From contig NZ_JADDXT010000002.1 in the NCBI RefSeq assembly GCF_015330165.1, positions 804,504 through 868,503 on the forward strand: a stretch of 64,000 nucleotides of DNA, given 5' to 3'. Origin of the DNA: Zobellia roscoffensis. GTDB taxonomy: Bacteria; Bacteroidota; Bacteroidia; Flavobacteriales; Flavobacteriaceae. The position numbers and the translations under genes are program-made. The notes below the pieces were generated by a model that was not told where the DNA came from, did not search any database, and was given only the letters and a program-made list of their open reading frames with translations. Of the stretch, positions 36,701 through 44,737 are shown piece by piece (position 1 is the stretch's first letter; each line of letters starts with the position of its first letter).

Positions 36701-36890
36701 AACATTCTTAGCTGACAACAAATGGATTTCTTCGTGCAAGATATTTGCAAGTGGCACCAACCTTTTTACTATTTCACCTGTGAAAGATTTCTTTGACCCT
36801 GAACAGGTACAAGCTGGAAGCAATGGTATAAACAGTTATGGGTACCCGGTACAACGCACCTATTCCTTTGGTGTAAATCTTGGATTTTAA
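33795..36890 (+). CDS. SusC-like TonB-dependent glycan transporter (first pair)
   Basis: A 1031-residue outer-membrane transporter. Signal peptide (to TFAQ), carboxypeptidase-like regulatory domain (about 35-110, beginning TVTGTVISTEDGMPLPGAN), the SusC signature ending in LDEVVVIGYGT, plug domain with SISIRGGG, then the large barrel to NLGF. SusC forms the oligosaccharide import complex with the lidding SusD lipoprotein, whose gene follows directly. It is the first gene after the HTCS and likely the head of a long operon. Confidence 0.96.
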   Translation: MKKNRPKIPQCWLFSLCVLTLLTCSATFAQTTVTGTVISTEDGMPLPGANVLVKGTTIGIVTDFDGNYSIDVPANSDILIFSYIGYSTQEVTIDGKTTIDISLDTDSAKLDEVVVIGYGTSTKRKMVGAVTTLAPEKLEQTPFNNVGEALQGQVSGLIVENSGGAPGSSPAISIRGGGSPLYVIDGVITEEQDFNTINSNDIESISFLKDAAATAVYGSRAGNGIVLVTTKRGKDGKINVNYSYNYQMSQPTILPEMMNSYEFVEVQNAASAYEGIPVPYSPEQLETIRTHADLDTYPDNNWPDLTLKEFAPQQRHNLSLSGGDKKTNYFVSMGYIDEGSLLKADVVNYSRFNVRSNVTTKFDKIGLEVGVNLNSSIENYEEPSAGMYGVWRAVNQNTDPLYRAYNLDGTLAGGGNGDNPLALTDKDAGYNKTRDKFINAQLDIKWQVPNIEGFKLGVMANYRDGDGWGKLWEYNVPLYMQDGSLTAQTPPALSLNSYYSNRLYFESSASYSRTFGMHGLDATFVYNQTTSNYATLGASRRNYLSGAVDQLFAGPAVGKDNDGSEREAANAGYVFRLKYDFDYKYIIELSGRYDGNDNFAAKKRWGFFPAMSFAWNIAEENFMQKLKEDNIINSLKLRSSYGKTGVSEGVNRFGYIPVYNLESGIYTIGNSLVNGYSEGNLVNPDELTWYNRESFNYGLDFSTFGDKFSGTLEYFYYLTTGFLVSPQNVYSQPLGKPLPQIRSGSKQRRAGYELSLRYKGSINEFKFGLGGNVSYFDQLWEQLDTENEATLNNPYTRETHRTDYWQGGKIFVTDGLYQNDQEILNNPRLLSSTETQGGDIKYVDSNGDGKVDEQDKRLVGLPSQPHLTYGIDFNMSYKGWFMNGLFQGAGNRYIGFDRFIAAEAKRLTYTYQLDYWTPQNTDASYPRPVTSVGVNGGNNDIVSNPSDYFLKNAKYFRMKNIQLGYDLKKTFLADNKWISSCKIFASGTNLFTISPVKDFFDPEQVQAGSNGINSYGYPVQRTYSFGVNLGF

Positions 36891-36906
36891 TTCTAAAAAA
36901 ATAGCA

Positions 36907-38709
36907 ATGAAAAACATATATATAACCCTGTTTTCAGTTTCGATCGCCTTCGTGAGTTTCTCATGTAGCGACGACCTTTTAAACACCGAACCCTTAGACA
37001 AGTACACCGAACAAGATGTGTGGAGCGATGCCAATCTTGCTCAAGGCTTTATTTATAACACGTACAATTCCGTACTTCCAGAATTATTGGTCAACCCAGA
37101 AGACCCAGATCCAAAAGGTGGCGGCGCTGGTAATGATGACTACACAGATAATACAGTACTGGTAAATGCCAACAAAGTAGCCTTAGACCTTATTGACCAG
37201 TTCTATGATGCCGGATGGGCCAAAAACAACTCCTATTACTTCTACGGGAATGCCCCTTTAGGCTTAAAAAATCCTATTAAAGAAAATTCTTTTGAAGTGA
37301 TTCGTGACTGTAACCTGATCATCGAAAAAACAGCTGCTTCAGAGGGTATTCCTGAAAATATCAAACCTAAATTAATTGCACAAGGCAAGATGTTGCGTGC
37401 TCTTATGTACTATTCAAAAGCACGTTTATTTGGTAAATATGTAATTGTTGACCGAGTGCTTAGCCAAGAAGACGATTTAAAACTGCCTAGAACGGAAACC
37501 ATTAAGGAAACTTATGATTTTATTATTAAAGATTTGCAAGAAGCGGCGGTAGACTTGCCTCTTTCAAGCAATGTTGAAACAGGTGAACTTACTAAAGGAG
37601 CCGCCTACGCAATGTTGGCAGAAATAGCCTTGCACGGAGCTGCTTATATTGAAAGTGGAAAACAGGATTACTATAACATTTCCAAAAAAGCAAGTGAGGA
37701 CCTTTTTGCTTTAGGATATGGTTTGGATTCCAATTACGGTGAAATATTCAATAATTACACTAGCGCTTTAAACTCATCGGAAATCATTCTAGGGCTATAC
37801 ACGAATATAGACGCCACCCTTTGTGTATTGACGCCAATGCAACGTATTGTGCCCAATATGGAGGTTGCAAAAACAGAGGGAACACCAAAACTCACCGAAT
37901 CTTTCTTGGGTTGGACAACTGCAATGCCTTCCACGGATCTAGTTGATGATTATTTGGTAGAAGATACAGACGGAGTAGCAAAGAGATGGAATGAAACATC
38001 ATACTACCAAGATTTTGAAACAAATGGAGGTTTCCTTTCGGATGCTATTTATAACGAGCATCGTGATGCCCGTTTCTTCGCTTCCGTTGTACAAGATTCT
38101 TCTCAGCTTTTCACAAATACCGTTACCACCAGACTTGGAGGTAATATGCACTATGCCCAAAGTACCAAAGGAACAGGAGCATCTACTATTTCCGGGTATT
38201 TTATAAGAAAGGGTATTTATGATATAGAAGGTTATAAAGCGGTAAACTTCACAGATTACCACCAAGTAATTACCAGATTGGGGCGTGCTTATTTGAACTA
38301 TGCTGAAGTAATGCTACGTCTAAATGATGCTGCAACTGCCATTGAGTACATCAACAAAACAAGAACTCAACACGGCCAATTACCAGAATTGATGGCAGGA
38401 ATGACATTAGACCAAGTTTGGGAATGGTACAAAATTGAGCGTCGTGTAGAATTGTTTTTTGAAAACGATAGATATTGGTCTCTCCTAAGATGGGGTAAAG
38501 AATCCGGCGGTGGTATCATCTCAGAATTGAACGATAAAGAGTATACATTCTTTGAGATTGCCGAAGATGGTAAAGGTTTTGAAAGCGTACCCGTAGTACT
38601 AAAACCAGGCAATCAGAAAAAGCGTTTTTCAACAAGGCGCTACCTGTTTCCCGTTCCTGAAAATGAGCGCATACTTAATGAAAAATTAGACCAAAATCCA
38701 GGTTGGTAA
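36907..38709 (+). CDS. SusD-like glycan-binding lipoprotein (first pair)
   Basis: A 600-residue surface lipoprotein of the RagB/SusD family with lipobox cysteine C20 (VSFSCSDD). The TPR-like helical core is visible in segments such as LRALMYYSKARLFGKY and YAMLAEIALHGAAY; the C-terminal part carries WYKIERRVELFFENDRYWSLLRWG and ends in LDQNPGW, as usual. It binds oligosaccharide over the SusC pore. The open frame begins at 36880, inside the SusC gene, but the lipoprotein signal starts at the ATG at 36907, 16 bases after the SusC stop codon. Confidence 0.95.
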   Translation: MKNIYITLFSVSIAFVSFSCSDDLLNTEPLDKYTEQDVWSDANLAQGFIYNTYNSVLPELLVNPEDPDPKGGGAGNDDYTDNTVLVNANKVALDLIDQFYDAGWAKNNSYYFYGNAPLGLKNPIKENSFEVIRDCNLIIEKTAASEGIPENIKPKLIAQGKMLRALMYYSKARLFGKYVIVDRVLSQEDDLKLPRTETIKETYDFIIKDLQEAAVDLPLSSNVETGELTKGAAYAMLAEIALHGAAYIESGKQDYYNISKKASEDLFALGYGLDSNYGEIFNNYTSALNSSEIILGLYTNIDATLCVLTPMQRIVPNMEVAKTEGTPKLTESFLGWTTAMPSTDLVDDYLVEDTDGVAKRWNETSYYQDFETNGGFLSDAIYNEHRDARFFASVVQDSSQLFTNTVTTRLGGNMHYAQSTKGTGASTISGYFIRKGIYDIEGYKAVNFTDYHQVITRLGRAYLNYAEVMLRLNDAATAIEYINKTRTQHGQLPELMAGMTLDQVWEWYKIERRVELFFENDRYWSLLRWGKESGGGIISELNDKEYTFFEIAEDGKGFESVPVVLKPGNQKKRFSTRRYLFPVPENERILNEKLDQNPGW

Positions 38710-38737
38710 ATTAACGCACAACACAAAATTACATACA

Positions 38738-39202
38738 ATGAAAAAACATATAAAATATTTGATGTTCCTGTTTGTAGGCATGACAATTACCTCTTGCTTA
38801 AAGTCGGATTTGGAAGAACTCCCTGCCTTTAGCGATGCCGAAATCACCAATTTTAGGTTTGAATACAGATGGATAGATAGCAGTCAAGATAACAATCGCT
38901 TGCAGGTGGTTCAATTGGATACGGAAACAACGATAGACACAGATAATCAAAAGGTTACTTGTACTATAGCCGTCCCAGATGCCAATGGAGATTTCCCAGA
39001 AGAAATACGTACGCAAGTAAGCCTAGCAGAGATTGTTGGCTATGCCGATATTTCTACCGCAGCTACCTTAGCCCCATCAAATGGGGCTCCTGCTCTGGGT
39101 GAAATAGGCGATTTTAGCAATAGCAATATGAGCTATGAAGTTACTGCTGCAGATGGCACCAAAGTAGTTTGGAGTTTGACCATTTCGGGATTCAACAAAT
39201 AG
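38738..39202 (+). CDS. DUF5018-like surface lipoprotein
   Basis: A 154-residue lipoprotein with C20 in ITSCLKSD. The short region LEELPAFSDAEITNFRFEYR and the final VTAADGTKVVWSLTISG resemble the DUF5018 proteins that accompany SusC/SusD pairs. It probably sits on the cell surface with the transporter, perhaps as an accessory glycan-binding protein; binding has not been shown for it. It is 28 bases after SusD. Confidence 0.72.
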   Translation: MKKHIKYLMFLFVGMTITSCLKSDLEELPAFSDAEITNFRFEYRWIDSSQDNNRLQVVQLDTETTIDTDNQKVTCTIAVPDANGDFPEEIRTQVSLAEIVGYADISTAATLAPSNGAPALGEIGDFSNSNMSYEVTAADGTKVVWSLTISGFNK

Positions 39203-39276
39203 AGAAAGTTGTATTCCCCCATGTGCGTATCCTATCGCTATAAACAATTTGTACCTTACCTGTAAAAACCAGGATT

Positions 39277-40833
39277 ATGATAACATATGCTTTTCAAATT
39301 TTTCAATCCATTCTGAAATTCAGTTTGGTAGGAGTGCTATCACTTTGCACAAACCCTAATAATCAAAAGCCAGTTACAAAAACGGAACGTCCAAACATTC
39401 TGTTCTGTATTGCCGATGATGCTTCCATGAAAAGTTTTGGTGCCTACGGAGATACATTTATTAATACCCCCGTAATAGATAATTTGGCAAAGGAAGGGGT
39501 TGTATTTCAGAATGCATATAACGGAAATCCAAAATGCTCACCTGCACGAGCTTGTATCTTAACAGGCAAGTACAGTTGGCAGTTAAAAGAAGCGGCCGAC
39601 CATAACGGTCGGTTTCCTCTTGAATTTAAAACCTACCCACAGTTATTAGCTAAAAAGGGGTATCGCGTTGGGTATACGGGCAAAGGTTGGGGACCCGGCG
39701 TTTATGACACCAAAGACAATCCTGCAGGACCTGAACACAATGCCATAAAATTAAAACCGCCCTATAAAGGCATCGCAGATATTGACTATGCCGCAAATTT
39801 TGAGGCCTTCCTAAACAACACCCCAAAAGAAACTCCATTTTGTTTTTGGTTGGGCGCAAAGGAGCCCCATCGTTTTTATGAACTAGATTCATGGAAAAAA
39901 TCCGGCCGAAAACTAGAAGAAGCCAGCGTGCCTCCCTTCTACCCAGATAACGAAGTAGTTCGTGGTGACTTATTGGATTACGCCAATGAGGTAGAATGGT
40001 TTGATACGCATGTTGGCAAAGCCATTAAATCTCTAGAAGAAAAGGAGCTATTAAAAAATACGTTGGTGGTCATCTCTTCTGACCATGGAATGCCGTTCCC
40101 AAGGGTAAAAGGGCAGATTTACGAAGAAGGTTTTCATATTCCCTTAATTGCTTACTGGAAAGGAAAAATCATTTCCGGACGTACCGTGAGCGACTTTATA
40201 AGCTTTTCCGATTTGGCTCCGACATTTATGGAAGTAACCGGAGAAATACCTCATCAACAAATGACGGGTGGTAGTATTGTAAAACAACTCTTCTCTTCAG
40301 AATCGGGTAGAATTGATACCAGTAGAGACCATGTACTTTTAGGTAAGGAACGTCATGACGTTGGGCGCTCCAATGAGGATGGCACAGATTTGGCCTATCC
40401 TGTTAGAGCTATTAGAAACGACTCTCTTCTATACGTTCACAATATTAAACCAGAAAGATGGCCCGTTGGTAATCCGGAATTCGGTTTTATGAATACGGAT
40501 GGTTCACCAACAAAAAGCTACCTCACCAACCTAAAACCTGAAGACGAGGAGTATCATTATTTTGAAATGAATTTTGATAAGAAACCGGAAAACGAACTTT
40601 ACAACATTCAAAAAGACCCTCATTGTATCAACAATTTAGCAGAAAAGCCCGAGTACAAATCTGTAATTAAAGAACTCCGTACTCAAATGGAAACTGAGCT
40701 CATAGCACAGGGCGACCCAAGAACATTGGGCAAAGGAGATATTTTTGACCAGTACATCTATTATGGCAAACGACTGGATTATAAAACAGGCAAACGGATA
40801 TCACCCCTCAAATACGAGAAACAAACCGAATAG
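39277..40833 (+). CDS. S1 family sulfatase, paralogue of the one at 25386
   Basis: A 518-residue exported sulfatase. The N-terminus has a hydrophobic stretch ending in LSLCTNP, so it may be a lipoprotein (C24). C87 in CSPAR is the formylglycine site, and DDASMK carries metal-binding aspartates. DHGMPFPRVKG, GKERHD and NTDGSPTK are shared with the sulfatase at 25386, which marks the two as paralogues. It removes sulfate esters from a glycan; position is not predictable. It is 74 bases after the lipoprotein gene and 9 bases before the next sulfatase. Confidence 0.92.
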   Translation: MITYAFQIFQSILKFSLVGVLSLCTNPNNQKPVTKTERPNILFCIADDASMKSFGAYGDTFINTPVIDNLAKEGVVFQNAYNGNPKCSPARACILTGKYSWQLKEAADHNGRFPLEFKTYPQLLAKKGYRVGYTGKGWGPGVYDTKDNPAGPEHNAIKLKPPYKGIADIDYAANFEAFLNNTPKETPFCFWLGAKEPHRFYELDSWKKSGRKLEEASVPPFYPDNEVVRGDLLDYANEVEWFDTHVGKAIKSLEEKELLKNTLVVISSDHGMPFPRVKGQIYEEGFHIPLIAYWKGKIISGRTVSDFISFSDLAPTFMEVTGEIPHQQMTGGSIVKQLFSSESGRIDTSRDHVLLGKERHDVGRSNEDGTDLAYPVRAIRNDSLLYVHNIKPERWPVGNPEFGFMNTDGSPTKSYLTNLKPEDEEYHYFEMNFDKKPENELYNIQKDPHCINNLAEKPEYKSVIKELRTQMETELIAQGDPRTLGKGDIFDQYIYYGKRLDYKTGKRISPLKYEKQTE

Positions 40834-40842
40834 TTAAAATGC

Positions 40843-42342
40843 ATGAAAAAGAACATTCTATACTTTCTACTTTTATTTTTTTACCCATTGGCTTCTATTT
40901 TGGCCCAACAAAAGCCCAATATCATTTTTATATTGGTAGATGACCTAGGTTATGCCGATGTTGGCTTTAACGGTTCCACTTATTTTGAGACCCCAGCATT
41001 AGATGCCTTGGCCAAAGAAAGTCTAGTATTTGATAATGCTTATATGTATCCCACTTGCTCTCCGTCTAGGGCAGCACTTTTCACCGGAAAGCAATCGTTT
41101 AGAACTGGAGTGTACACGGTTCCTGTTTTAGAAAAAGGAGATGCCCAAGAGAACATTTTTTCTAGATGGACCGTTGGCAAAGAACACTCAATTTATGCCA
41201 AACCCCTTGCCGAGAATGGATACAAGTCCATTCATTTGGGTAAATGGCATATTGTTGGCCCGTTTCCTGAAAAAGAACTGGCCATGAGCTGGCCCATTCA
41301 ACAAAGGTTAGACCAGCCACAGGCGGGAGATTTCACTTGGATAGAAAATCACAAAACACCTGCCGTAAAACAATACTACCCAGAAGGCAGAGGATTTATT
41401 AAAAATGTGGGCGGCACATTCCGTGGCGACCCTGCTTTAGAAGAAGGAGGTTATAAAAGTGAAACAGGCGGGTATCGTGCACCATTCAGCAATCCATTTG
41501 TAGAACCAAAACCTGATGATGAATGGTTAACGGACCGGTTAGCCAATGATGCTATTGACTTTATGGATGAGCATAAGAGCAGCCCTTTTCTAGTTAATCT
41601 TCATTTCTATGCGGTACATCGCCCTATAAAAAACAGAAATGACCAGCTTTTTGACAAATACATGAACAAAGCTGGTGACCCTGAACTAGGACAAGGTATA
41701 GGCAAAAACAAAGAGCGAATGGCAAGCTACGCTACCATGGTACAGTCTATGGACGAAAACATTGGTAGAATCGTGACATACCTCAAAAAGAATAATTTAG
41801 AGGAAAATACATTGATTATCATTACCTCGGATAACGGGTATCATAGTATGGCTTCTGAGAATTTAAAGTTAAGAGGCTCCAAAGGCGAAATTTATGAAGG
41901 CGGCATCAAAGTTCCCGCCTTAATCCATTGGCCCGGTAAAGTGAAGGCCCGAAGAACGGAAATACCCATATCCGTCATGGATTATTTTCCAACGATGATG
42001 GATGTTGCACAAATTAATTATAAAGGACAGCTTGACGGCAACTCCCTTAGCCCACTATTCTTAGAAGATGAAAACAGTTTTAAAGAACGCCCCCTTTTCT
42101 GGCATTTGGCCAGCCAATACAAACACGGTACCTGCTCCGTAATCAGAAAAGGAGACTATAAATTGATTCAATTTTTAGCCGATGGAAAACTCGAACTCTA
42201 CAACTTACGAAAGGACCCCATAGAAGCCAATAACTTAGTAAAAGAAGAGCCAAAACTAACCCAAAAACTCCTTAATAAACTAGTGACTTGGCGCGCAAAA
42301 AACAAAGTTCCCCTACCCCCAAATTCCAGTCTCTCTAAGTAA
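40843..42342 (+). CDS. S1 family sulfatase
   Basis: A 499-residue periplasmic sulfatase with a signal peptide (to ILAQ). C72 in CSPSR is the formylglycine site; VDDLGYADV carries the paired metal-binding aspartates, and TSDNGYHSM the second metal site. It is of a different subfamily from the previous sulfatase. The next gene starts 1 base after its stop, so the two are tightly coupled. A maturase (FGE or anSME) needed for the formylglycine is not in the window. Confidence 0.92.
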   Translation: MKKNILYFLLLFFYPLASILAQQKPNIIFILVDDLGYADVGFNGSTYFETPALDALAKESLVFDNAYMYPTCSPSRAALFTGKQSFRTGVYTVPVLEKGDAQENIFSRWTVGKEHSIYAKPLAENGYKSIHLGKWHIVGPFPEKELAMSWPIQQRLDQPQAGDFTWIENHKTPAVKQYYPEGRGFIKNVGGTFRGDPALEEGGYKSETGGYRAPFSNPFVEPKPDDEWLTDRLANDAIDFMDEHKSSPFLVNLHFYAVHRPIKNRNDQLFDKYMNKAGDPELGQGIGKNKERMASYATMVQSMDENIGRIVTYLKKNNLEENTLIIITSDNGYHSMASENLKLRGSKGEIYEGGIKVPALIHWPGKVKARRTEIPISVMDYFPTMMDVAQINYKGQLDGNSLSPLFLEDENSFKERPLFWHLASQYKHGTCSVIRKGDYKLIQFLADGKLELYNLRKDPIEANNLVKEEPKLTQKLLNKLVTWRAKNKVPLPPNSSLSK

Positions 42343-42343
42343 T

Positions 42344-43933
42344 ATGAATCAATTTAACGGCTACACCATGCGCATCTCTAGACTCCTCACAACTTTAGTC
42401 CTAATTCTTTTAATAACCCCCTCATGTTGGGCGCAAGAGAAATCGACTAAAAAACCCAACGTAGTTTTAATTTATGCTGATGATTTGGGAAGAGGTATGC
42501 TTGGTACCTATGGTCAAAAAATGTTGACCACACCCAATATTGATAGATTAGCTTCAGAAGGCATGCAGTTTGAAAGAGCTTATGGTGCCATGTATTGCGC
42601 TCCCGCAAGAGCCAGTTTACTTACCGGAATGCACGATTGCCACGGTGGTGATGCCATGACTATTGTAAAAGCGGGTATTTACAAACAATTGGACAATGGC
42701 CTCACTTTTGATGAAATTAAAGATAAAATTCACGAAGTAGCATTACCTGCTGAAAAAGATGAAATGTTTTTAGGTGAAGTTGCTCAAAAAGCGGGTTATA
42801 CCACAGGGCAATTTGGGAAGCTAGAATGGGGCTTTGCTACCACACCCGAACGTATGGAGCGCCATGGCTGGGACCATCATTTTGGGTACTACGACCACGT
42901 GCGCTGTCATGGTTTTTACCCTCCCTTTCTTTTTGAAGATGGAAAAAAAGTGGACATCCCAGGAAATACACATATAGATTGTGCCAAAACTACCGAATAC
43001 GATTCTCCCGAAAATTTTGAAGAGCGCTGGAACATGGAAGGTAAGGCCGTCTATTCCGAGCATATCATTATGGATAAAATGCTGGCCTTTATGGAGCTCA
43101 ATCATCCTAAAAAAACCAACAAACCTTTCTTTCTATATTTCCCTACACAATTGCCTCACGGCCCTACTATGGTTCCTGAAGTTCATCCTGAATTAGCTAA
43201 CAATACCAGTCTAACACAATGGGAAAAGGAATATGCTTCCATGGTAAAAATGTTAGATGATGATGTAGGCCGAATTTATTCAAAACTGGAAGAAATGGGA
43301 ATTTTGGAGAATACCATCATCGTCTTTACATCAGACAATGGGCACGAAATTTATTATCCTGAAGAAGGTCGCACCTCCAAAAACAACGTGAATGTAAAAG
43401 GAGAGGAGTTTGATAATATTACAACTCGCTTCAATAGTAAGGCCATAGGTGATATTTTTGATGGCAACGACGGCATGTCCGGAAAAAAACGTGACAATTG
43501 GGAAGGTGGCGTACGTGTTCCGCTATTCTGGTATTGGAAAAACCATATAAAAGCCGGTGCAGTTTCAGACCAAATGGTCAGTAATTATGATTTTTTAAAT
43601 ACACTTGCGGAAATTGTAGGCACACCACAAGTAAAAGAAAAAGATGGTATTTCTTATGCCAAAGCTCTATTTGGTGGCAAACCAAAACTGCGTGAATACA
43701 CCATTTACTCTTCAAAAATGGGTCCCGCTTTAGTTACCCAAGAAGGTTGGAAGCTGAGGTACTATCTTAAAGAAAACGTTTTTCAACTCTACTATCTGCC
43801 TGAGGATTACGAAGAAATAAATGATTTAGCTAAAGAACATCCTGAAAAGACGGAAAAACTAAAAGCAATTCTCTATAAAGAATGCAATGGAAATTGGGAA
43901 AATGGACTTGGCCCCATTCAAATAAGAATCTAA
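42344..43933 (+). CDS. S1 family sulfatase
   Basis: A 529-residue periplasmic sulfatase. C85 in CAPAR is the formylglycine site; ADDLGRGML holds the paired aspartates, and TSDNGHEIYY the second metal site. The signal peptide is better read from Met 9 (42368, MRISRLLTTLVLILLI), since the first eight residues are polar; either start is possible. It belongs to a third subfamily in this locus. Continuous with the genes on either side (1 and 13 bases). Confidence 0.92.
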   Translation: MNQFNGYTMRISRLLTTLVLILLITPSCWAQEKSTKKPNVVLIYADDLGRGMLGTYGQKMLTTPNIDRLASEGMQFERAYGAMYCAPARASLLTGMHDCHGGDAMTIVKAGIYKQLDNGLTFDEIKDKIHEVALPAEKDEMFLGEVAQKAGYTTGQFGKLEWGFATTPERMERHGWDHHFGYYDHVRCHGFYPPFLFEDGKKVDIPGNTHIDCAKTTEYDSPENFEERWNMEGKAVYSEHIIMDKMLAFMELNHPKKTNKPFFLYFPTQLPHGPTMVPEVHPELANNTSLTQWEKEYASMVKMLDDDVGRIYSKLEEMGILENTIIVFTSDNGHEIYYPEEGRTSKNNVNVKGEEFDNITTRFNSKAIGDIFDGNDGMSGKKRDNWEGGVRVPLFWYWKNHIKAGAVSDQMVSNYDFLNTLAEIVGTPQVKEKDGISYAKALFGGKPKLREYTIYSSKMGPALVTQEGWKLRYYLKENVFQLYYLPEDYEEINDLAKEHPEKTEKLKAILYKECNGNWENGLGPIQIRI

Positions 43934-43946
43934 ATAAACTGGAGCT

Positions 43947-44699
43947 ATGATCGAAAAAACATTCAGATGTAATTATATTTTGCTTCTTTTAATACTGTTT
44001 GCTTTTACATTTTCTGCAAATGCTCAATCTGATTTAATAGAAAATCCTGCGGCTACGCCTGTACAACGTGATGGGGACTGGTGGAACAACAGGCACAAGA
44101 CCATCGTAGACAGACTTGATTCTAATCCTGAATTGATATTAGTTGGAAACTCCATTTTTCACACCTTGGAAGAAGAAGATCGCAAAGAAGTTTGGACTAA
44201 ATACCTAGACCGATACCGTACTGTAGACATGGGTATAAGCGGTGACCGAACCGAGAATGTTATCTGGCGTATTGAAAATGGAACCTTAGAAGGTATAAAT
44301 CCAAAAGTAGCCGTGGTTTTAATAGGAACCAACAATACAGATGGAAACCATTATTTGAACATAAGTACACCTGAAGAACTAGCCAATGGCATCTACAAAA
44401 TATGTGCCCTACTGAACCAAAAACTTCCTGATACCGAGATTCTGCTTATGGGTATTCTTCCGTATGGCTATAATCCCAATCACAGAGATAACATTAACAA
44501 AGCAACAAATAAACTGATTGCTTCCTTTCCAAAAAAGAATCCAAAAATTCACTACATCAACATCGGCTCTAAATACGTTGATGAAAATGGGAAAATCAAA
44601 AAAGAACTCATGCCTGATTACCTGCATCCCAATGCAGAAGGACATCTCTTAATGTTCGAGGCGCTCGATGCCGATATTCAAAAGTTAATGAAACAGTAA
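43947..44699 (+). CDS. SGNH/GDSL hydrolase, candidate carbohydrate esterase
   Basis: A 250-residue exported hydrolase with a signal peptide (to ANAQ). The nucleophile serine is S69 in LVGNSIFH, where the usual GDS is GNS. The block II/III glycine and asparagine are present (MGISGDRTENV; VVLIGTNNTD), and D224 and H227 in DYLHPNAEGH complete the triad. It resembles the PAF-acetylhydrolase-like and acetylesterase members that remove acyl groups from glycans. It lies between sulfatase genes and is likely to act on the same polysaccharide; the ester is inferred. Confidence 0.82.
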   Translation: MIEKTFRCNYILLLLILFAFTFSANAQSDLIENPAATPVQRDGDWWNNRHKTIVDRLDSNPELILVGNSIFHTLEEEDRKEVWTKYLDRYRTVDMGISGDRTENVIWRIENGTLEGINPKVAVVLIGTNNTDGNHYLNISTPEELANGIYKICALLNQKLPDTEILLMGILPYGYNPNHRDNINKATNKLIASFPKKNPKIHYINIGSKYVDENGKIKKELMPDYLHPNAEGHLLMFEALDADIQKLMKQ

Positions 44700-44737
44700 A
44701 CGATTTAAAGCTCAACTTTTTACAGAACCAATACCAA

